Positions 18,527 through 29,073 of a stretch of DNA of 64,000 nucleotides are shown piece by piece (positions within the stretch are counted from its first letter, which is position 1; the number at the start of each line of letters is the position of its first letter). The notes beneath the pieces were generated by a model. That model was given only the letters and a program-made list of their open reading frames with translations. It had not been told where the DNA came from and made no database searches. Source of the stretch: Agrobacterium tumefaciens (GTDB taxonomy: Bacteria; Pseudomonadota; Alphaproteobacteria; Rhizobiales; Rhizobiaceae); the NCBI RefSeq assembly GCF_009649785.1, contig NZ_WJOK01000005.1, positions 214,691 through 278,690 of the forward strand. Reading direction: 5' to 3'. A program made the position numbers and the translations under genes.

Positions 18527-19321
18527 TCAGGCCGCCTTGCGCAGACGCTCTCTCTGGATCACTTCGGACGCCAATTGCAAATAAGCCTGGCTGCCAGCGC
18601 ATTTCAGATCATAAAGAATTGCCGGTTTACCATAAGACGGCGCTTCGGAAACCCGAACATTGCGCGGAATGAGAGTGTGGTAAACCTTTTCTCCCAGATG
18701 CATCCGCACATCGGAAACCACCTGCTGCGCAAGATTGTTGCGCGCATCGAACATCGTGAGAACGATACCCTGAATATCAAGCTGCGGGTTTACCGAACCA
18801 CGTATCTGGCTGACCGTATCCAACAACTGGCTGAGACCTTCCAGCGCAAAGAACTCGCACTGCAACGGTACCAGCACAGAATGAGCAGCGGTCATGGCAT
18901 TCATCGTCAAAAGATTAAAAGAGGGCGGGCAATCTACCAAAATATAGGAATAGTCTCTGGCTTCCTGCGTCTCCATGGCGGTACGCAACAGAAAGACGCG
19001 GTTGGCAACATTCGCAACCTGCATCTCAAAGCCCAGAAGATCCATCGTTGACGGGACGATATCGAGGTTCGGAACTGCTGTCGGAACCGCAACTTCGGCA
19101 ACGGTATGATCACCCACCAGAAGATCATAGGAAGAAAGCTTGCGCTCTTTGCGGTCGATTCCCAATCCTGTGCTGGCATTACCCTGCGGATCGAGATCAA
19201 TGATCAGCACACGCTCTCCAATAGCCGCCAACGCGGTAGCCAGATTGATGGCCGTCGTTGTTTTGCCAACGCCACCCTTCTGGTTTGCGACTGCGATAAT
19301 CCGGTTTTTTTCAGAAGTCAT
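18527..19321 (-). CDS. parA: Chromosome partitioning ATPase ParA
   Basis: This deviant-Walker ATPase has KGGVGKTT at residues 15-22, IDLDPQGNASTGLG, and VDCPPSFNLLTMNAM. It forms nucleoid-bound dimers that pull the ParB-parS complex. The start at 19321 (264 residues) is chosen because the family begins just before the Walker motif (MTSEKNRIIAVANQKGG). The longer frame to 19399 would overlap rsmG. The ribosome-binding site is weak (AGGTG). It lies 19 bases after rsmG. Confidence 0.97.
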   Translation of the reverse strand: MTSEKNRIIAVANQKGGVGKTTTAINLATALAAIGERVLIIDLDPQGNASTGLGIDRKERKLSSYDLLVGDHTVAEVAVPTAVPNLDIVPSTMDLLGFEMQVANVANRVFLLRTAMETQEARDYSYILVDCPPSFNLLTMNAMTAAHSVLVPLQCEFFALEGLSQLLDTVSQIRGSVNPQLDIQGIVLTMFDARNNLAQQVVSDVRMHLGEKVYHTLIPRNVRVSEAPSYGKPAILYDLKCAGSQAYLQLASEVIQRERLRKAA

Positions 19322-19340
19322 ACCGCACCTGACCAGCTCG

Positions 19341-19958
19341 TCAGTGCCTCTTAGTGAGGTTACTGATTTCAAGAACAACAGAATCTGCCTCAATGGCACT
19401 CTGGTGTTTTATCAGATCAAACTGCCAGCGGCCATGCGCTTTCTGCAGTTCGGATTCATAATCCCTGCCTTTATTGAAATATGCCCTGAGATTTGGATTA
19501 TTTTGCGCCCACGGGTGAATATATTCGAAAAGTAAATTCATCTCGGCGAGGGCTCTTGCCGAAACCGCATCGCTATTTTCAACGATTTCAGGCGCTTTTT
19601 CAATTCTGACTGGATGAACCGCGCCTCTTGCGCCGGTTTCTTTCAGCGCAATTCGCAAAAACGCAGCCTTTTTATTGTTGCTCTCTACCAGATCGACCCA
19701 ACCATCACCCAGTTCCGCGAGAAAAATCGCTGTAATGACGCCCGGAAAACCGCCGCCGCTTCCCAGATCAATCCACTTTTGCGGTTGAGGGGCGAGCTGA
19801 AATATCTGTGCGCTGTCCGCGACATGCCGACTCCAGAGCTCAGTGAGAGTCGAAGGCGCAACCAGATTTGTGGTTTTGTTCCACTTCTTGAAGAGCTCGA
19901 CGAAATGCTCGAGCCTCTCCTGTGTTTCACGTGAAACACTCTGGCCGTTTATCTTCAT
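19341..19958 (-). CDS. rsmG: 16S rRNA m7G527 methyltransferase RsmG (GidB)
   Basis: This 205-residue Rossmann-fold methyltransferase has the SAM motif [10 protein letters not shown]. Codons 7-13 contain a perfect parS palindrome and encode SVSRETQ, so this N-terminal sequence is partly dictated by ParB binding. It starts 11 bases after mnmG and precedes parA, the conserved mnmG-rsmG-parA-parB order. Confidence 0.96.
   Translation of the reverse strand: MKINGQSVSRETQERLEHFVELFKKWNKTTNLVAPSTLTELWSRHVADSAQIFQLAPQPQKWIDLGSGGGFPGVITAIFLAELGDGWVDLVESNNKKAAFLRIALKETGARGAVHPVRIEKAPEIVENSDAVSARALAEMNLLFEYIHPWAQNNPNLRAYFNKGRDYESELQKAHGRWQFDLIKHQSAIEADSVVLEISNLTKRH
19923..19938. promoter_or_regulatory. 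parS: parS site (perfect 16-bp palindrome)
   Basis: TGTTTCACGTGAAACA is a perfect palindrome identical to the conserved bacterial parS consensus. It lies inside the 5' coding end of rsmG, about 0.6 kb upstream of parA. It is the best ParB site in the window. Confidence 0.95.
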
Positions 19959-19969
19959 GGTCCGACTCG

Positions 19970-21853
19970 CTATTGGTGCATGCGCAATTTTTCACTTCCT
20001 GATGCGGAGCCTTTCCGCAGAAGTGCGAGAAGCAGCGATATCGCAGCAGGTGTCATACCGTCAACACGCGCAGCCTGGGCAATGTTCTCTGGACGTGCCT
20101 TTTCCAGCTTTTGTTTCAGTTCGTTGGAGAGTCCGGATAAAGACTGAAAATCGAAATCATTGGGAATTTTTCTGTCTTCGTCTCGCTTGATATCGACGAT
20201 ATCCGCGTTTTGACGCTGCATATAGACAGCGTAACTCGCTTCGATTTCCAAAACCTCAGCGACCTTGGTATTAAGCGCCCGTAGCTCCGGCCAATGAGTG
20301 GTAAGAGTTTCCATCGTGATATCGGGGTAGGCGAGCATTTCATAAACCGAACGACGTTGACCGTCCTGGTTGAGTTTCAATCCCTGTTTAGCAGCCTGGG
20401 AGGGACTGATGGAAATGCTCTTCATCAGCTCGCGACCCCGATCCAGATCTGAGATAAAATCTGCGAAGCGTTTTTGGCGGTCATGCCCGATAATGCCAGC
20501 CATCTGACCAATAGGTGTAAGTCGCAGATCAGCGTTGTCAACGCGAAGTGAAAGCCGATATTCGGCTCGCGACGTAAACATGCGATAGGGTTCGCTGACA
20601 CCTTTGGAGGTGAGATCGTCGATCATCACACCGATATAGGATTCGGTACGACTGAAATGGATAGGGTCAGCATTGCCTGCATATAGCGACGCATTCAACC
20701 CGGCAACCAGACCCTGGGCGCCTGCTTCTTCATAACCCGTCGTGCCATTGATTTGCCCTGCCAGGAACAATCCCGGAATTTTCCGGCATTCCAGAGAAGG
20801 CTTCAGCTCACGCGGATCGACATAGTCATATTCAATCGCGTAGCCGGGCTGAATGATGTTGACTTGCTCAAGGCCGGGGATGGTGCGGATAAACTGCTCC
20901 TGAACTGAGGCAGGAAGCGACGTCGAAATTCCATTTGGATAAATTGTGTGGTCATCAAGGCCTTCTGGTTCCAGAAATATCTGATGACCGTCCCGTTCAC
21001 CGAAGCGTGTAATCTTGTCTTCGATCGACGGACAATAGCGCGGACCAACACCCTCGATCTGTCCCGAATACATCGCTGACAGATGAATATTATCCTGAAT
21101 GATCTTGTGTCCAGCCGGCGTCGTTCGGGTTACGCCGCATTCGATCTGTGGATTGACAATGCGATCCGTCATAAAGGAGAACGGAACAGGATCTTCATCG
21201 GCCGCTTGCCGATCCACAGCGTTCCAATCGATCGTGCGACCATCAAGCCGGGCAGGGGTGCCAGTCTTCAGCCGGCCCATGGCGAGGCCCAGACGGCCAA
21301 GCGTTTCGGAAAGGCCAAGAGACGGTTTTTCACCAACCCGGCCTGCGGGAATCTTTTCGGAGCCGATATGAATAAGGCCGCGTAGAAAAGTGCCGCTCGT
21401 CAACACAACAGCACCACAAGGAATCCGGCTACCGTTCGCCATTCTAACGGCAGATACCCGACCATTGGTCATGTCAATATCGAATGCATCGCCTTCAATA
21501 ATGCTAAGGTTTTCAATCGCATTGATTTCCCGCTGCATCGCCTCGCGATAAAGCCGTCGATCAGCCTGCGTGCGCGGCCCGCGGACGGCGGGGCCTTTTT
21601 TGCGATTGAGCATACGGAATTGAATTCCCGCTGCATCAGCAACCCGGCCCATCAAACCGTCCAGCGCATCAATTTCGCGGACCAGGTGTCCTTTACCGAG
21701 ACCACCGATTGCCGGGTTACAGGACATCACCCCGATCGTCTCTCGCTTATGGGTAACGAGAGCGGTTTTAGCGCCATGTCGTGCAGCGGCCGCCGCAGCT
21801 TCGCTGCCGGCATGTCCACCACCGATAACAATGACATCAAATGACTGGTGCAT
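19970..21853 (-). CDS. mnmG: tRNA uridine-5-carboxymethylaminomethyl modification enzyme MnmG (GidA)
   Basis: This 627-residue FAD enzyme works with MnmE to modify U34 of tRNAs. The N-terminal dinucleotide motif is [20 protein letters not shown]. Family signatures include [45 protein letters not shown] and [17 protein letters not shown]. The C-terminal helical domain is complete. It is preceded by mnmE on the same strand with a 62-base gap that holds a parS-like site. Confidence 0.98.
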   Translation of the reverse strand: MHQSFDVIVIGGGHAGSEAAAAAARHGAKTALVTHKRETIGVMSCNPAIGGLGKGHLVREIDALDGLMGRVADAAGIQFRMLNRKKGPAVRGPRTQADRRLYREAMQREINAIENLSIIEGDAFDIDMTNGRVSAVRMANGSRIPCGAVVLTSGTFLRGLIHIGSEKIPAGRVGEKPSLGLSETLGRLGLAMGRLKTGTPARLDGRTIDWNAVDRQAADEDPVPFSFMTDRIVNPQIECGVTRTTPAGHKIIQDNIHLSAMYSGQIEGVGPRYCPSIEDKITRFGERDGHQIFLEPEGLDDHTIYPNGISTSLPASVQEQFIRTIPGLEQVNIIQPGYAIEYDYVDPRELKPSLECRKIPGLFLAGQINGTTGYEEAGAQGLVAGLNASLYAGNADPIHFSRTESYIGVMIDDLTSKGVSEPYRMFTSRAEYRLSLRVDNADLRLTPIGQMAGIIGHDRQKRFADFISDLDRGRELMKSISISPSQAAKQGLKLNQDGQRRSVYEMLAYPDITMETLTTHWPELRALNTKVAEVLEIEASYAVYMQRQNADIVDIKRDEDRKIPNDFDFQSLSGLSNELKQKLEKARPENIAQAARVDGMTPAAISLLLALLRKGSASGSEKLRMHQ

Positions 21854-21902
21854 ATCCCTGCGCCTTATCCCAAATCATCGGCTTTGCCGTATTGGCCACC
21901 AA

Positions 21903-21918
21903 TGTTTCACGTGAATCA
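21903..21918. promoter_or_regulatory. parS: parS-like site between mnmE and mnmG
   Basis: TGTTTCACGTGAATCA has one mismatch to the 16-bp palindrome. Its last three bases are the stop codon of mnmE on the minus strand. Confidence 0.8.
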
Positions 21919-23244
21919 TTTTCCTATGCAGAATTCCGAGAAGATCACGCCCAGCAAATCTTCCACATCGACGCGGCCAGTAATGCGTCCAAGCGATGTT
22001 GCTGCGAGTCTCAAATATTCCGACCTTATCGTAAGGTCCATGGTCTCGGAATTGAGCGCATCACTAACATAGTTCAGCGTCTCTTCAAGTCGTTTTTTGT
22101 GCCGGGCGCGGGCAGGGACCAATGTCTGCGCAACACCAACCCTGCTTTCAATCTCTCGCTTTATCAATAGACGCAATTCGTCGAGACCGACGCCTTCCCT
22201 GGCGGAGATGGCGAGATCAAAAACAGCGTCAACTGTAGAAGAGGAAATTGCGGTTTTTGTCCGTAGATGCAAATGGCGAGCATTTTCCAGCGAAATGATC
22301 GATTGTTTCGGAGTCGAATCGTTATCTTGCAATATCAAAATAAGATCCGCGGTTTCCGCTGTCAGAACGGCCCGCCTTACGCCTTCCTTTTCGACCAAAT
22401 CCTGCGTCTCCCGAATTCCGGCCGTATCGAATATGCGGACCAGGTAACCGTCGAGATTAATATCAACGCTCAGCACGTCTCTGGTCGTACCAGCAATGTC
22501 AGTGACAATAGCAACGTCACGGCCGCTCAGAGCATTAAGAAGCGTAGACTTGCCAGTGTTAGGCTCCCCTACCAGCGCCACCTTGAACCCGTCACGAATG
22601 ATCTCGCTGCTTCCGCCGTTCTGGAGATGGCTGGTAATTTCACTATGAAGTTGCATCATCGCGTCCCACACCTGCGCGGCAACGGAATCCGGCACATCTT
22701 CCTCGTCGGCGAAATCCAGCTCCGCCTCGATCAGGGCGCGAGCACGCGTCAACCGGCCTGCCCAGCCATCGTAGAGCGCTGACAGCTTACCAGTGCTCTG
22801 CTCAACCGCTAGCCGCCGCTGCATCTCCGTTTCAGCCTGCAGCAGATCCGCCAGACCTTCGATCTCGAGAAGATCCATCTTGCCGTTTTCAAACGCACGG
22901 CGGGAGAACTCGCCGGCATCCGCAGGCCGAAATCCTTCAAGCAGTTCGAGCTCGGCAAAAATTGATGCGACAACCGCACGGCTGCCGTGGCTGTGGATTT
23001 CGATGCAGTTCTCACCCGTAAAGGAATTGGGTCCAGGGAAAACGACCATCAGCGCCTGATCGATGATCTCATTGTTTCGGTTTCGAATCGAACACAAAAC
23101 CGCCTGCCGCGGTGCGGGAAGGTCACGACCGGTCAACGTCACAAAGGCTTGGAAGGCTGCGGGCCCACTGATCCTGATAATAGCGACGCCGGCCGGCAAT
23201 GCTCCACTGGAGAGCGCATAAATGGTATCGGCGGAAGCTGGCAT
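21916..23244 (-). CDS. mnmE: tRNA modification GTPase MnmE (TrmE)
   Basis: MnmE is the GTPase partner of MnmG. It has the N-terminal folate-binding domain (DTIYALSSGALPAGVAIIRISGP region), a G domain with GEPNTGKSTLLN, DIAGTTRD and an FDTAG switch, and the terminal CIGK motif with the conserved cysteine. Two consecutive ATGs occur at 23247 and 23244. The GAGG ribosome-binding site is better spaced for the second, giving 442 residues. Its stop codon overlaps a parS-like site. Confidence 0.96.
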   Translation of the reverse strand: MPASADTIYALSSGALPAGVAIIRISGPAAFQAFVTLTGRDLPAPRQAVLCSIRNRNNEIIDQALMVVFPGPNSFTGENCIEIHSHGSRAVVASIFAELELLEGFRPADAGEFSRRAFENGKMDLLEIEGLADLLQAETEMQRRLAVEQSTGKLSALYDGWAGRLTRARALIEAELDFADEEDVPDSVAAQVWDAMMQLHSEITSHLQNGGSSEIIRDGFKVALVGEPNTGKSTLLNALSGRDVAIVTDIAGTTRDVLSVDINLDGYLVRIFDTAGIRETQDLVEKEGVRRAVLTAETADLILILQDNDSTPKQSIISLENARHLHLRTKTAISSSTVDAVFDLAISAREGVGLDELRLLIKREIESRVGVAQTLVPARARHKKRLEETLNYVSDALNSETMDLTIRSEYLRLAATSLGRITGRVDVEDLLGVIFSEFCIGK

Positions 23245-23267
23245 CATTCACCTCGGTTAAAACAGTC

Positions 23268-23297
23268 AAGCCGCATCCGAATGAACGGATGCGGCTT
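23268..23297 (-). terminator. Terminator-like hairpin downstream of rho
   Basis: A 12-base-pair stem (AAGCCGCATCCG) with a 6-base loop is followed on the minus strand by GACTGTTTT. The T-tract is imperfect, so some readthrough into mnmE is possible. Confidence 0.7.
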
Positions 23298-23332
23298 TAA
23301 AGCTTTGTCGATGGAACCGGTAAAACTCCGGA

Positions 23333-24598
23333 TCAGGTATTCATCGATTCGAAGAAATCCGAATTTGTCTTGGTCTGCTTCAACTTGTCGATCAGGAACT
23401 CGATGGCATCCATCGTTCCCATCGGCGCGAGAATTCGACGAAGCACGAAAATCTTCTGGAGATCCTGACGCGGCACGAGCAGGTCTTCCTTACGTGTACC
23501 GGACTTGAGAATATCGAGCGCCGGGAAGATACGCTTGTCAGCGACCTTACGGTCAAGCACGATTTCCGAGTTACCCGTACCCTTGAATTCTTCAAAGATG
23601 ACTTCGTCCATGCGGCTGCCGGTGTCGATCAGCGCGGTCGCGATAATCGTCAGCGAACCACCTTCTTCGATGTTACGTGCGGCACCGAAGAATCGCTTCG
23701 GCCGCTGCAGCGCGTTGGCATCCACACCACCGGTCAGAACCTTGCCGGAAGACGGAACGACCGTGTTATAAGCTCGGCCGAGGCGGGTGATGGAATCGAG
23801 CAGGATAACGACGTCGCGGCCATGTTCGACAAGGCGCTTCGCCTTTTCGATGACCATTTCGGCCACCTGGACGTGGCGTACAGCTGGTTCGTCGAAGGTT
23901 GACGACACCACCTCACCCTTGACCGAGCGCTGCATGTCTGTGACTTCTTCCGGACGTTCGTCGATCAGAAGAACGATCAGGTAACATTCCGGATGGTTAG
24001 CCGTGATGGAATGCGCGATGTTCTGCAAGAGAACAGTTTTACCGGTACGCGGCGGGGCGACGATCAATCCACGTTGGCCCTTGCCAAGTGGCGCGACCAG
24101 ATCGATCACACGCGACGACAGATCCTTCGATGTCGGAAGCTCCAGCTCCATCTTGAACCGCTCATTCGGATAAAGCGGCGTCAGGTTATCGAAGTGAACC
24201 TTGTGACGGATCTTTTCAGGATCGTCAAAATTGATCGTGTTGACTTTGAGAAGCGCGAAATAACGTTCGCCTTCCTTGGGTCCACGGATCGGCCCCTCGA
24301 CAGTATCGCCGGTCTTCAGAGAGAAACGGCGAATTTGCGAGGGCGAAATGTAGATATCGTCCGGACCCGGCAGATAATTTGCATTTGCGGACCGTAGAAA
24401 ACCGAAACCGTCCTGCAGGACTTCAACGACGCCTTCGCCGATAATTTCGATGTCCTGGCTCGCGAGAACCTTGAGGATTGCGAACATAAGCTCCTGCTTG
24501 CGCATGGTGCTCGCATTTTCAACTTCCAGGGATTCAGCAAAAGTTAGCAAGTCGGTAGGCGATTTGCTCTTAAGTTCCTGAAGCTTCATTTCAGCCAT
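23333..24598 (-). CDS. rho: Transcription termination factor Rho
   Basis: This 421-residue hexameric RNA helicase has an N-terminal helical domain ([19 protein letters not shown]), a cold-shock RNA-binding domain ([21 protein letters not shown]), and a RecA-like motor with Walker A APPRTGKT, Walker [12 protein letters not shown] and the R-loop region. It has no large insertion. The 185-base region upstream, before hemJ, holds no gene and could be its leader; I see no clear terminator there. Confidence 0.98.
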   Translation of the reverse strand: MAEMKLQELKSKSPTDLLTFAESLEVENASTMRKQELMFAILKVLASQDIEIIGEGVVEVLQDGFGFLRSANANYLPGPDDIYISPSQIRRFSLKTGDTVEGPIRGPKEGERYFALLKVNTINFDDPEKIRHKVHFDNLTPLYPNERFKMELELPTSKDLSSRVIDLVAPLGKGQRGLIVAPPRTGKTVLLQNIAHSITANHPECYLIVLLIDERPEEVTDMQRSVKGEVVSSTFDEPAVRHVQVAEMVIEKAKRLVEHGRDVVILLDSITRLGRAYNTVVPSSGKVLTGGVDANALQRPKRFFGAARNIEEGGSLTIIATALIDTGSRMDEVIFEEFKGTGNSEIVLDRKVADKRIFPALDILKSGTRKEDLLVPRQDLQKIFVLRRILAPMGTMDAIEFLIDKLKQTKTNSDFFESMNT

Positions 24599-24783
24599 GA
24601 AGGAAAGACCGTTTGATAATGTAATGTCGGGGGAGGGCGTGTTCGCGAATCAGATGCTGAGGGAGAAGCCGCAGATGACTGAATAATTCACATGCCACGA
24701 GATGAGTGGTCCGAAAATAGCGATTGAATAGGGCTACTGCAAGAGGAAAGCACGAATTCCGCGAAATTTATCGTTGCGACCTC

Positions 24784-25329
24784 TTAACCGAAGGGTTTCA
24801 CAACCACAAGTATGACTATGAGGATCATCAGTACCGTCGGAACCTCGTTCATCAACCGCCAGTGACGGGCAGGCTTGATATTTTCATCCCGGGCGAACCG
24901 TTTGGCACTGCGGGTGAAATAGACGTGGGCGATGGTTAGAAGCACCACCAGTGCGATTTTCGCATGTAGCCAGCCGCCGGAAAAACCATAAACCGACCAT
25001 GCGAGATAAAGCCCCAATATCCAGCTTATCATCATCGCCGGGTTCATGATGACCTTGATCAACCGCTGTTCCATCACCTTGAAGGTTTCGGATTGCTGCG
25101 AACCGGTGGGTGCATCGGTGTGGTAAATGAACAGGCGCGGCAGGTAAAAAATCGCCGCCATCCAGGAAATCACCGCGATGATATGAAGCGCCTTGATCCA
25201 CAAATAGAGATCGGCCGGATCGGCGTAAAACAACAGCGCGACAAAAGCGGCAAAGACACCGAGCGCCATACCTGCGCGAAGGGCAGCCCTGTTTCCTGAG
25301 CGGGCGGAGGTCTGGTTCTCGCCGCTCAT
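24784..25329 (-). CDS. hemJ: Protoporphyrinogen IX oxidase HemJ
   Basis: This 181-residue membrane protein of the UPF0093/HemJ family converts protoporphyrinogen IX to protoporphyrin IX in most alphaproteobacteria. Four hydrophobic segments are visible. Conserved residues include the histidine in [17 protein letters not shown], the segment [10 protein letters not shown] and [15 protein letters not shown] with the conserved lysine/arginine context. Its ATG overlaps the stop of hemE by 4 bases, which supports a haem role. Confidence 0.9.
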   Translation of the reverse strand: MSGENQTSARSGNRAALRAGMALGVFAAFVALLFYADPADLYLWIKALHIIAVISWMAAIFYLPRLFIYHTDAPTGSQQSETFKVMEQRLIKVIMNPAMMISWILGLYLAWSVYGFSGGWLHAKIALVVLLTIAHVYFTRSAKRFARDENIKPARHWRLMNEVPTVLMILIVILVVVKPFG

Positions 25330-26360
25330 GCCCCGGCTCCGCCGGCACGCACCCGCTGCACCAGCCTTGCAACGTTTTCCGGATCGGCCTGCGGCGTGAT
25401 GCCATGGCCGAGATTGAAGATCAGCGGGCCCTGTCCCAGAGCCTGCAGCACAGCGTCGATACCGTCCTCCAGAGCCTTGCCACCCGCCACCATCAGCATG
25501 GGGTCCAGATTGCCCTGTACCGGGCCTTCCTTCTGCAAGTCCCTTGCGAAACCGAGTGGCACCGACCAGTCGAGCCCGATGGCGTCTGCGCCCGTTTTGC
25601 GGCGATAATCCTTCAAAAGATAACCGGCCCCCTTGGCAAAGGCGATGATCTTCGCGGAGGGGCGGCGAGCGCGCACCGAAGCGATGATACGGGCGACGGG
25701 TTTTACCGCATATTCCTCGAATTCCTTCTCGCCAAGCACCCCGGCCCAGGAATCAAAAATCTGCACCGCATCGGCCCCGGCATCAATCTGCGCCACAAGG
25801 TAGTCGGCGGAAACCTCAGCCAGCAAGGCAAGAAGCTTTTCCATGGCTGCCGGCTCCCGATAACCGAACAACCGCGCCGGCGCCTGATCAGGCGTTCCGT
25901 GGCCGGCAATCATGTAGGTTGCAACCGTCCAGGGCGCACCGCAAAAACCGAGAAGCGTCGTCTCATCAGGCAAGGTCTGGCGCAAACGTGAGACGGTTTC
26001 GAAAACGGGTGAAAGATGCGCAATCACGTTGCTCGCATCCAGCCTGTCGATACCATCCACATCGATCGGATCCATGGCCGGACCTTTTCCCTCGCTGAAG
26101 GAAACATTGCGATCAAGCCCATCCGGTATCACCAGAATATCGGAAAAGAGGATAGCTGCATCAAGACCGAACCGGCGAATGGGCTGAAGGGTCACTTCGG
26201 TTGCCAGTTCGGGATTATAACAGAGATCGAGGAAACTGCCGGCGTTCTTTCGCGTTTCCCTGTACTCCGGAAGGTAACGCCCTGCCTGCCGCATCAGCCA
26301 TATGGGCGGAGGTGTGACCGTCTGCCCGTTCAACACCTTTAAAACCTTACGCTCGCTCAT
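25326..26360 (-). CDS. hemE: Uroporphyrinogen decarboxylase
   Basis: HemE decarboxylates uroporphyrinogen III to coproporphyrinogen III. The N-terminal signature [20 protein letters not shown] is present, with [13 protein letters not shown] and [14 protein letters not shown] further on. The ATG at 26360 (344 residues) is preceded by GGAAG 9 bases away; the frame also opens with a TTG at 26369. The gene flanks the probable replication origin, a position shared by many alphaproteobacteria. Confidence 0.97.
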   Translation of the reverse strand: MSERKVLKVLNGQTVTPPPIWLMRQAGRYLPEYRETRKNAGSFLDLCYNPELATEVTLQPIRRFGLDAAILFSDILVIPDGLDRNVSFSEGKGPAMDPIDVDGIDRLDASNVIAHLSPVFETVSRLRQTLPDETTLLGFCGAPWTVATYMIAGHGTPDQAPARLFGYREPAAMEKLLALLAEVSADYLVAQIDAGADAVQIFDSWAGVLGEKEFEEYAVKPVARIIASVRARRPSAKIIAFAKGAGYLLKDYRRKTGADAIGLDWSVPLGFARDLQKEGPVQGNLDPMLMVAGGKALEDGIDAVLQALGQGPLIFNLGHGITPQADPENVARLVQRVRAGGAGA

Positions 26361-26767
26361 GCCACCCAACTTCCAAAAAATAAAATCTAAGAGATTTAAA
26401 AGATTTTCTATTTCTTAGAGTCGGTGAGTAGCAAGGATTAAAATCTTTCCAGTCGATATGCCGCAGTCGGGTGTAAGCGCCAAGACCTGAACACGACATT
26501 TCATCGCTTCATCGCAATAAATGGGATAATAGATATTTATATAATATTTTCAGCTATTTAAGTTCTATCCTCTGAAGCCATTGCCTGTGGATCATCTGTG
26601 GACAGTTTTGAACAAGTTCAGAGTTTCCAGACAATTCACAGGCATGCCTGATAGCAAGGACGCCACTTGCGGATTGTGGAAAAAACCCACTTTATCCACG
26701 AGGCGGCTCGGCCCGCGGAACAATTCGGAAGTTTGTCCCGGTTTATCAACAGCGAGAGAAAAACAGC
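26361..26767. other. oriC: Probable chromosomal replication origin (oriC)
   Basis: This 407-base region between hemE and the divergent PPDK regulator gene is the largest intergenic space in the window. It has AT-rich segments at about 26373-26450 and 26526-26550 and a cluster of five DnaA-box-like 9-mers at 26586-26751. Gene polarity diverges here, with minus-strand genes to the left and plus-strand genes to the right. Alphaproteobacterial origins are classically next to hemE. No complete TTAA-N7-TTAA CtrA site was found. Confidence 0.88.
26586..26751. promoter_or_regulatory. Cluster of DnaA-box-like 9-mers
   Basis: Relative to TTATCCACA, the sites are: 26586-26594 (minus strand, TGATCCACA, one mismatch), 26597-26605 (minus, CTGTCCACA, two mismatches), 26675-26683 (minus, TTTTCCACA, one mismatch), 26692-26700 (plus, TTATCCACG, one mismatch) and 26743-26751 (plus, TTATCAACA, one mismatch). 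The density within 166 bases is far above the genomic background. Confidence 0.85.
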
Positions 26768-27589
26768 GTGGAGAACAAAAAAAGTTTCTTCCATTTGCAC
26801 CTGATTTCGGACTCAACCGGAGAGACTCTCATGTCGGCCGGTCGTGCCGTCTCGGCGCAGTTCCACGCTTCGATGCCGGTGGAACATGTTTATCCGATGA
26901 TCAGGAACCAGAAGCAGCTCGCCCAGGTGGTGGATCTGATCGACAAGGAACCGGGCATCGTTCTTTATACGATCGTGGATCAGCAGCTGGCCGAGTTCCT
27001 GGATTTGCGCTGTCACGCGATCGGGGTGCCCTGCGTCAACGTCCTCGAACCGATCATCGGCATTTTCCAGACCTATCTCGGCGCACCTTCGAGACGGCGG
27101 GTCGGGGCGCAGCACGCGCTGAACGCGGATTATTTCGCCCGGATCGAAGCGCTCAATTTTGCGATGGACCATGATGACGGGCAAATGCCGGAAAGCTATG
27201 ACGAAGCCGATATCGTCATCATTGGGATCAGTCGAACGTCGAAAACACCGACAAGCATCTATCTCGCCAACAGAGGCATAAAGACCGCCAATATACCGGT
27301 CGTTCCAAACGTGCCGTTGCCGGAAAGCCTTTATGCCGCCACCCGTCCTCTGATCGTTGGTCTTGTCGCGACATCGGACCGCATATCGCAGGTACGTGAA
27401 AACCGGGAACTCGGCACGACCGGCGGATTTGACAGCGGGCGCTACACGGATCGCGCTACCATCATGGAAGAGCTGAAATATGCGCGTGCGCTCTGTGCCC
27501 GTAACAATTGGCCGCTGATCGATGTTACACGCCGCTCCATAGAGGAAACGGCCGCGGCAATCCTTGCCCTTCGCCCGAGGACACGATAA
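26768..27589 (+). CDS. Pyruvate, phosphate dikinase regulatory kinase/phosphorylase (PPSR/DUF299)
   Basis: This 273-residue bifunctional ADP-dependent kinase and Pi-dependent pyrophosphorylase controls pyruvate phosphate dikinase by threonine phosphorylation. The start is GTG. Family features are [15 protein letters not shown] at the N-terminus, the P-loop-like GISRTSKT at residues 153-160, and PNVPLPESL followed by [18 protein letters not shown]. It sits beside the origin and starts the plus-strand run to maf, aroE, coaE and dnaQ. Confidence 0.93.
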   Translation: MENKKSFFHLHLISDSTGETLMSAGRAVSAQFHASMPVEHVYPMIRNQKQLAQVVDLIDKEPGIVLYTIVDQQLAEFLDLRCHAIGVPCVNVLEPIIGIFQTYLGAPSRRRVGAQHALNADYFARIEALNFAMDHDDGQMPESYDEADIVIIGISRTSKTPTSIYLANRGIKTANIPVVPNVPLPESLYAATRPLIVGLVATSDRISQVRENRELGTTGGFDSGRYTDRATIMEELKYARALCARNNWPLIDVTRRSIEETAAAILALRPRTR

Positions 27590-27620
27590 TCCGGATCGCA
27601 ACATTCGGAGCAGACAGTCG

Positions 27621-28220
27621 ATGAAACAAGAGTTGATCCTCGCCTCGTCCAGCGCATCCCGTCAGATGTTGATGCGCAATGCGGGGCTGACCTTTTCGGC
27701 GATCCCGGCGGATATTGACGAGCGCGCGCTCGACGAGCAGCTGGAAAAAAATGGCGCAAAGCCGGAAGAGGTTGCGCTGGAACTGGCCAAGGCGAAGGCG
27801 CTCTCGGTAAGTGCCCTGCATCCGCAAGCACTCGTTCTTGGATGCGACCAGACGATGGCGCTCGGTGCCCGGGTGTACCACAAGCCAAAAACCATGGCCG
27901 AAGCCGAAGCACATCTGCTCTCATTATCCGGCAAGGTTCATCGCCTGAACAGTGCAGCCGTTCTTGCCCGCGGCGGTGATGTCGTATGGCAGACGATTTC
28001 CAGTGCCGAGCTTTCGGTGCGAAATTTGAGCGCCGAATTCGTCTCTCGCCACCTGCAACGCGTGGGTGAAAAGGCCTTGAGCAGTGTCGGTGCCTATCAG
28101 CTCGAGGGCGAAGGAATCCAGCTATTTACTTCGATAGAGGGGGATTATTTCACCATTCTTGGCCTGCCGCTTCTGCCTCTCTTAATGAAACTGCGCGACA
28201 TGGATGTCATCGATGGCTGA
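27621..28220 (+). CDS. maf: Maf-family nucleoside triphosphate pyrophosphatase
   Basis: This 199-residue Maf/YhdE/YceF-type house-cleaning pyrophosphatase hydrolyses non-canonical or methylated NTPs. It begins [17 protein letters not shown], and GCDQTMAL carries the catalytic aspartate. The ATG at 27621 is the family start; the longer frame to 27564 adds unrelated residues. Its end overlaps aroE by 17 bases when the first aroE ATG is used. Confidence 0.93.
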   Translation: MKQELILASSSASRQMLMRNAGLTFSAIPADIDERALDEQLEKNGAKPEEVALELAKAKALSVSALHPQALVLGCDQTMALGARVYHKPKTMAEAEAHLLSLSGKVHRLNSAAVLARGGDVVWQTISSAELSVRNLSAEFVSRHLQRVGEKALSSVGAYQLEGEGIQLFTSIEGDYFTILGLPLLPLLMKLRDMDVIDG

Positions 28221-29073
28221 TTCACGTGAAACATTAACTATAAACGCCTTCGTTGTCGGTTATCCGATCAAGCACTCCCGGTCACCGATCATCCATTCCT
28301 ACTGGCTGAAGAAATTCGGGATACCCGGCTCCTATAAGGCCATTGAGGTTGCCCCCGATGACTTCCCCGATTTCATCACGGCACTAAAGGACCAGGGACC
28401 TGGTGCAGCGGTGGGTGGCAATGTTACCATTCCGCACAAGGAAGCGGCCTTTAAGCTGGCGGATAGTCCCGACGAGCTGGCGGAGGAACTGGGTGCAGCC
28501 AATACCGTCTGGATGGAAGAGGGCAGGCTGCATGCCACCAACACGGATGGCTATGGCTTCGTTTCCAATCTCGATGAGCGCCATCCCGGATGGGAGAAAA
28601 CCGACCGGGCGGTGGTGTTCGGAGCCGGCGGTGCAAGCAGGGCCGTCGTTCAGTCGCTACGGGACCGCGGCATTGCCGAAATCCATGTCCTGAACCGCAC
28701 GGTCGAACGTGCCCGTGAAATGGCTGACCGTTTCGGTGCACGGGTTTTTTCTCATCCTCAGGGCGCGCTTCATGAAGTCATGCAGGACGCCGGGTTGTTT
28801 GTGAACACGACATCGCTGGGTATGGACGGAACGGAAGCGCCCGAGATTGATTTTTCGCCGCTCGCTGCAAGTGCTGTTGTAACCGATATCGTCTATGTGC
28901 CGTTGAGAACCCCCATCCTCCAGATGGCGCAGACACAGGGTATTGCGACGGTCGATGGGCTTGGCATGCTCCTTCATCAGGCAAAACCCGGCTTTAAAAA
29001 ATGGTTCGGCAAAACGCCGGAAGTTGATGACACTCTTCGTTGCCTCATCATTGAGGATATGGAGAAACATTGA
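28204..29073 (+). CDS. aroE: Shikimate dehydrogenase
   Basis: AroE reduces 3-dehydroshikimate to shikimate with NADPH. Key motifs are [29 protein letters not shown] with the catalytic lysine, NTDGYGF and the nucleotide-binding GAGGASRAV. Length is 289 residues from ATG 28204, or 286 from ATG 28213. A parS-like palindrome covers the fifth to tenth codons and encodes DSRET. The stop overlaps the coaE start (TGATG). Confidence 0.96.
   Translation: MSSMADSRETLTINAFVVGYPIKHSRSPIIHSYWLKKFGIPGSYKAIEVAPDDFPDFITALKDQGPGAAVGGNVTIPHKEAAFKLADSPDELAEELGAANTVWMEEGRLHATNTDGYGFVSNLDERHPGWEKTDRAVVFGAGGASRAVVQSLRDRGIAEIHVLNRTVERAREMADRFGARVFSHPQGALHEVMQDAGLFVNTTSLGMDGTEAPEIDFSPLAASAVVTDIVYVPLRTPILQMAQTQGIATVDGLGMLLHQAKPGFKKWFGKTPEVDDTLRCLIIEDMEKH
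28218..28233. promoter_or_regulatory. parS: parS-like site at the maf-aroE junction
   Basis: TGATTCACGTGAAACA has one mismatch to TGTTTCACGTGAAACA. Its first three bases are the maf stop codon and the rest is aroE coding sequence. It is 1.5 kb right of the origin. Confidence 0.8.

Noticed and set aside
26361..26767. CtrA sites (TTAA-N7-TTAA) in oriC
   Set aside because: Three TTAA words occur, but none at the required spacing.
26581..27174. Open frame starting in the oriC region on the plus strand
   Set aside because: It runs through the DnaA-box cluster and then overlaps the PPDK regulator gene in another frame.
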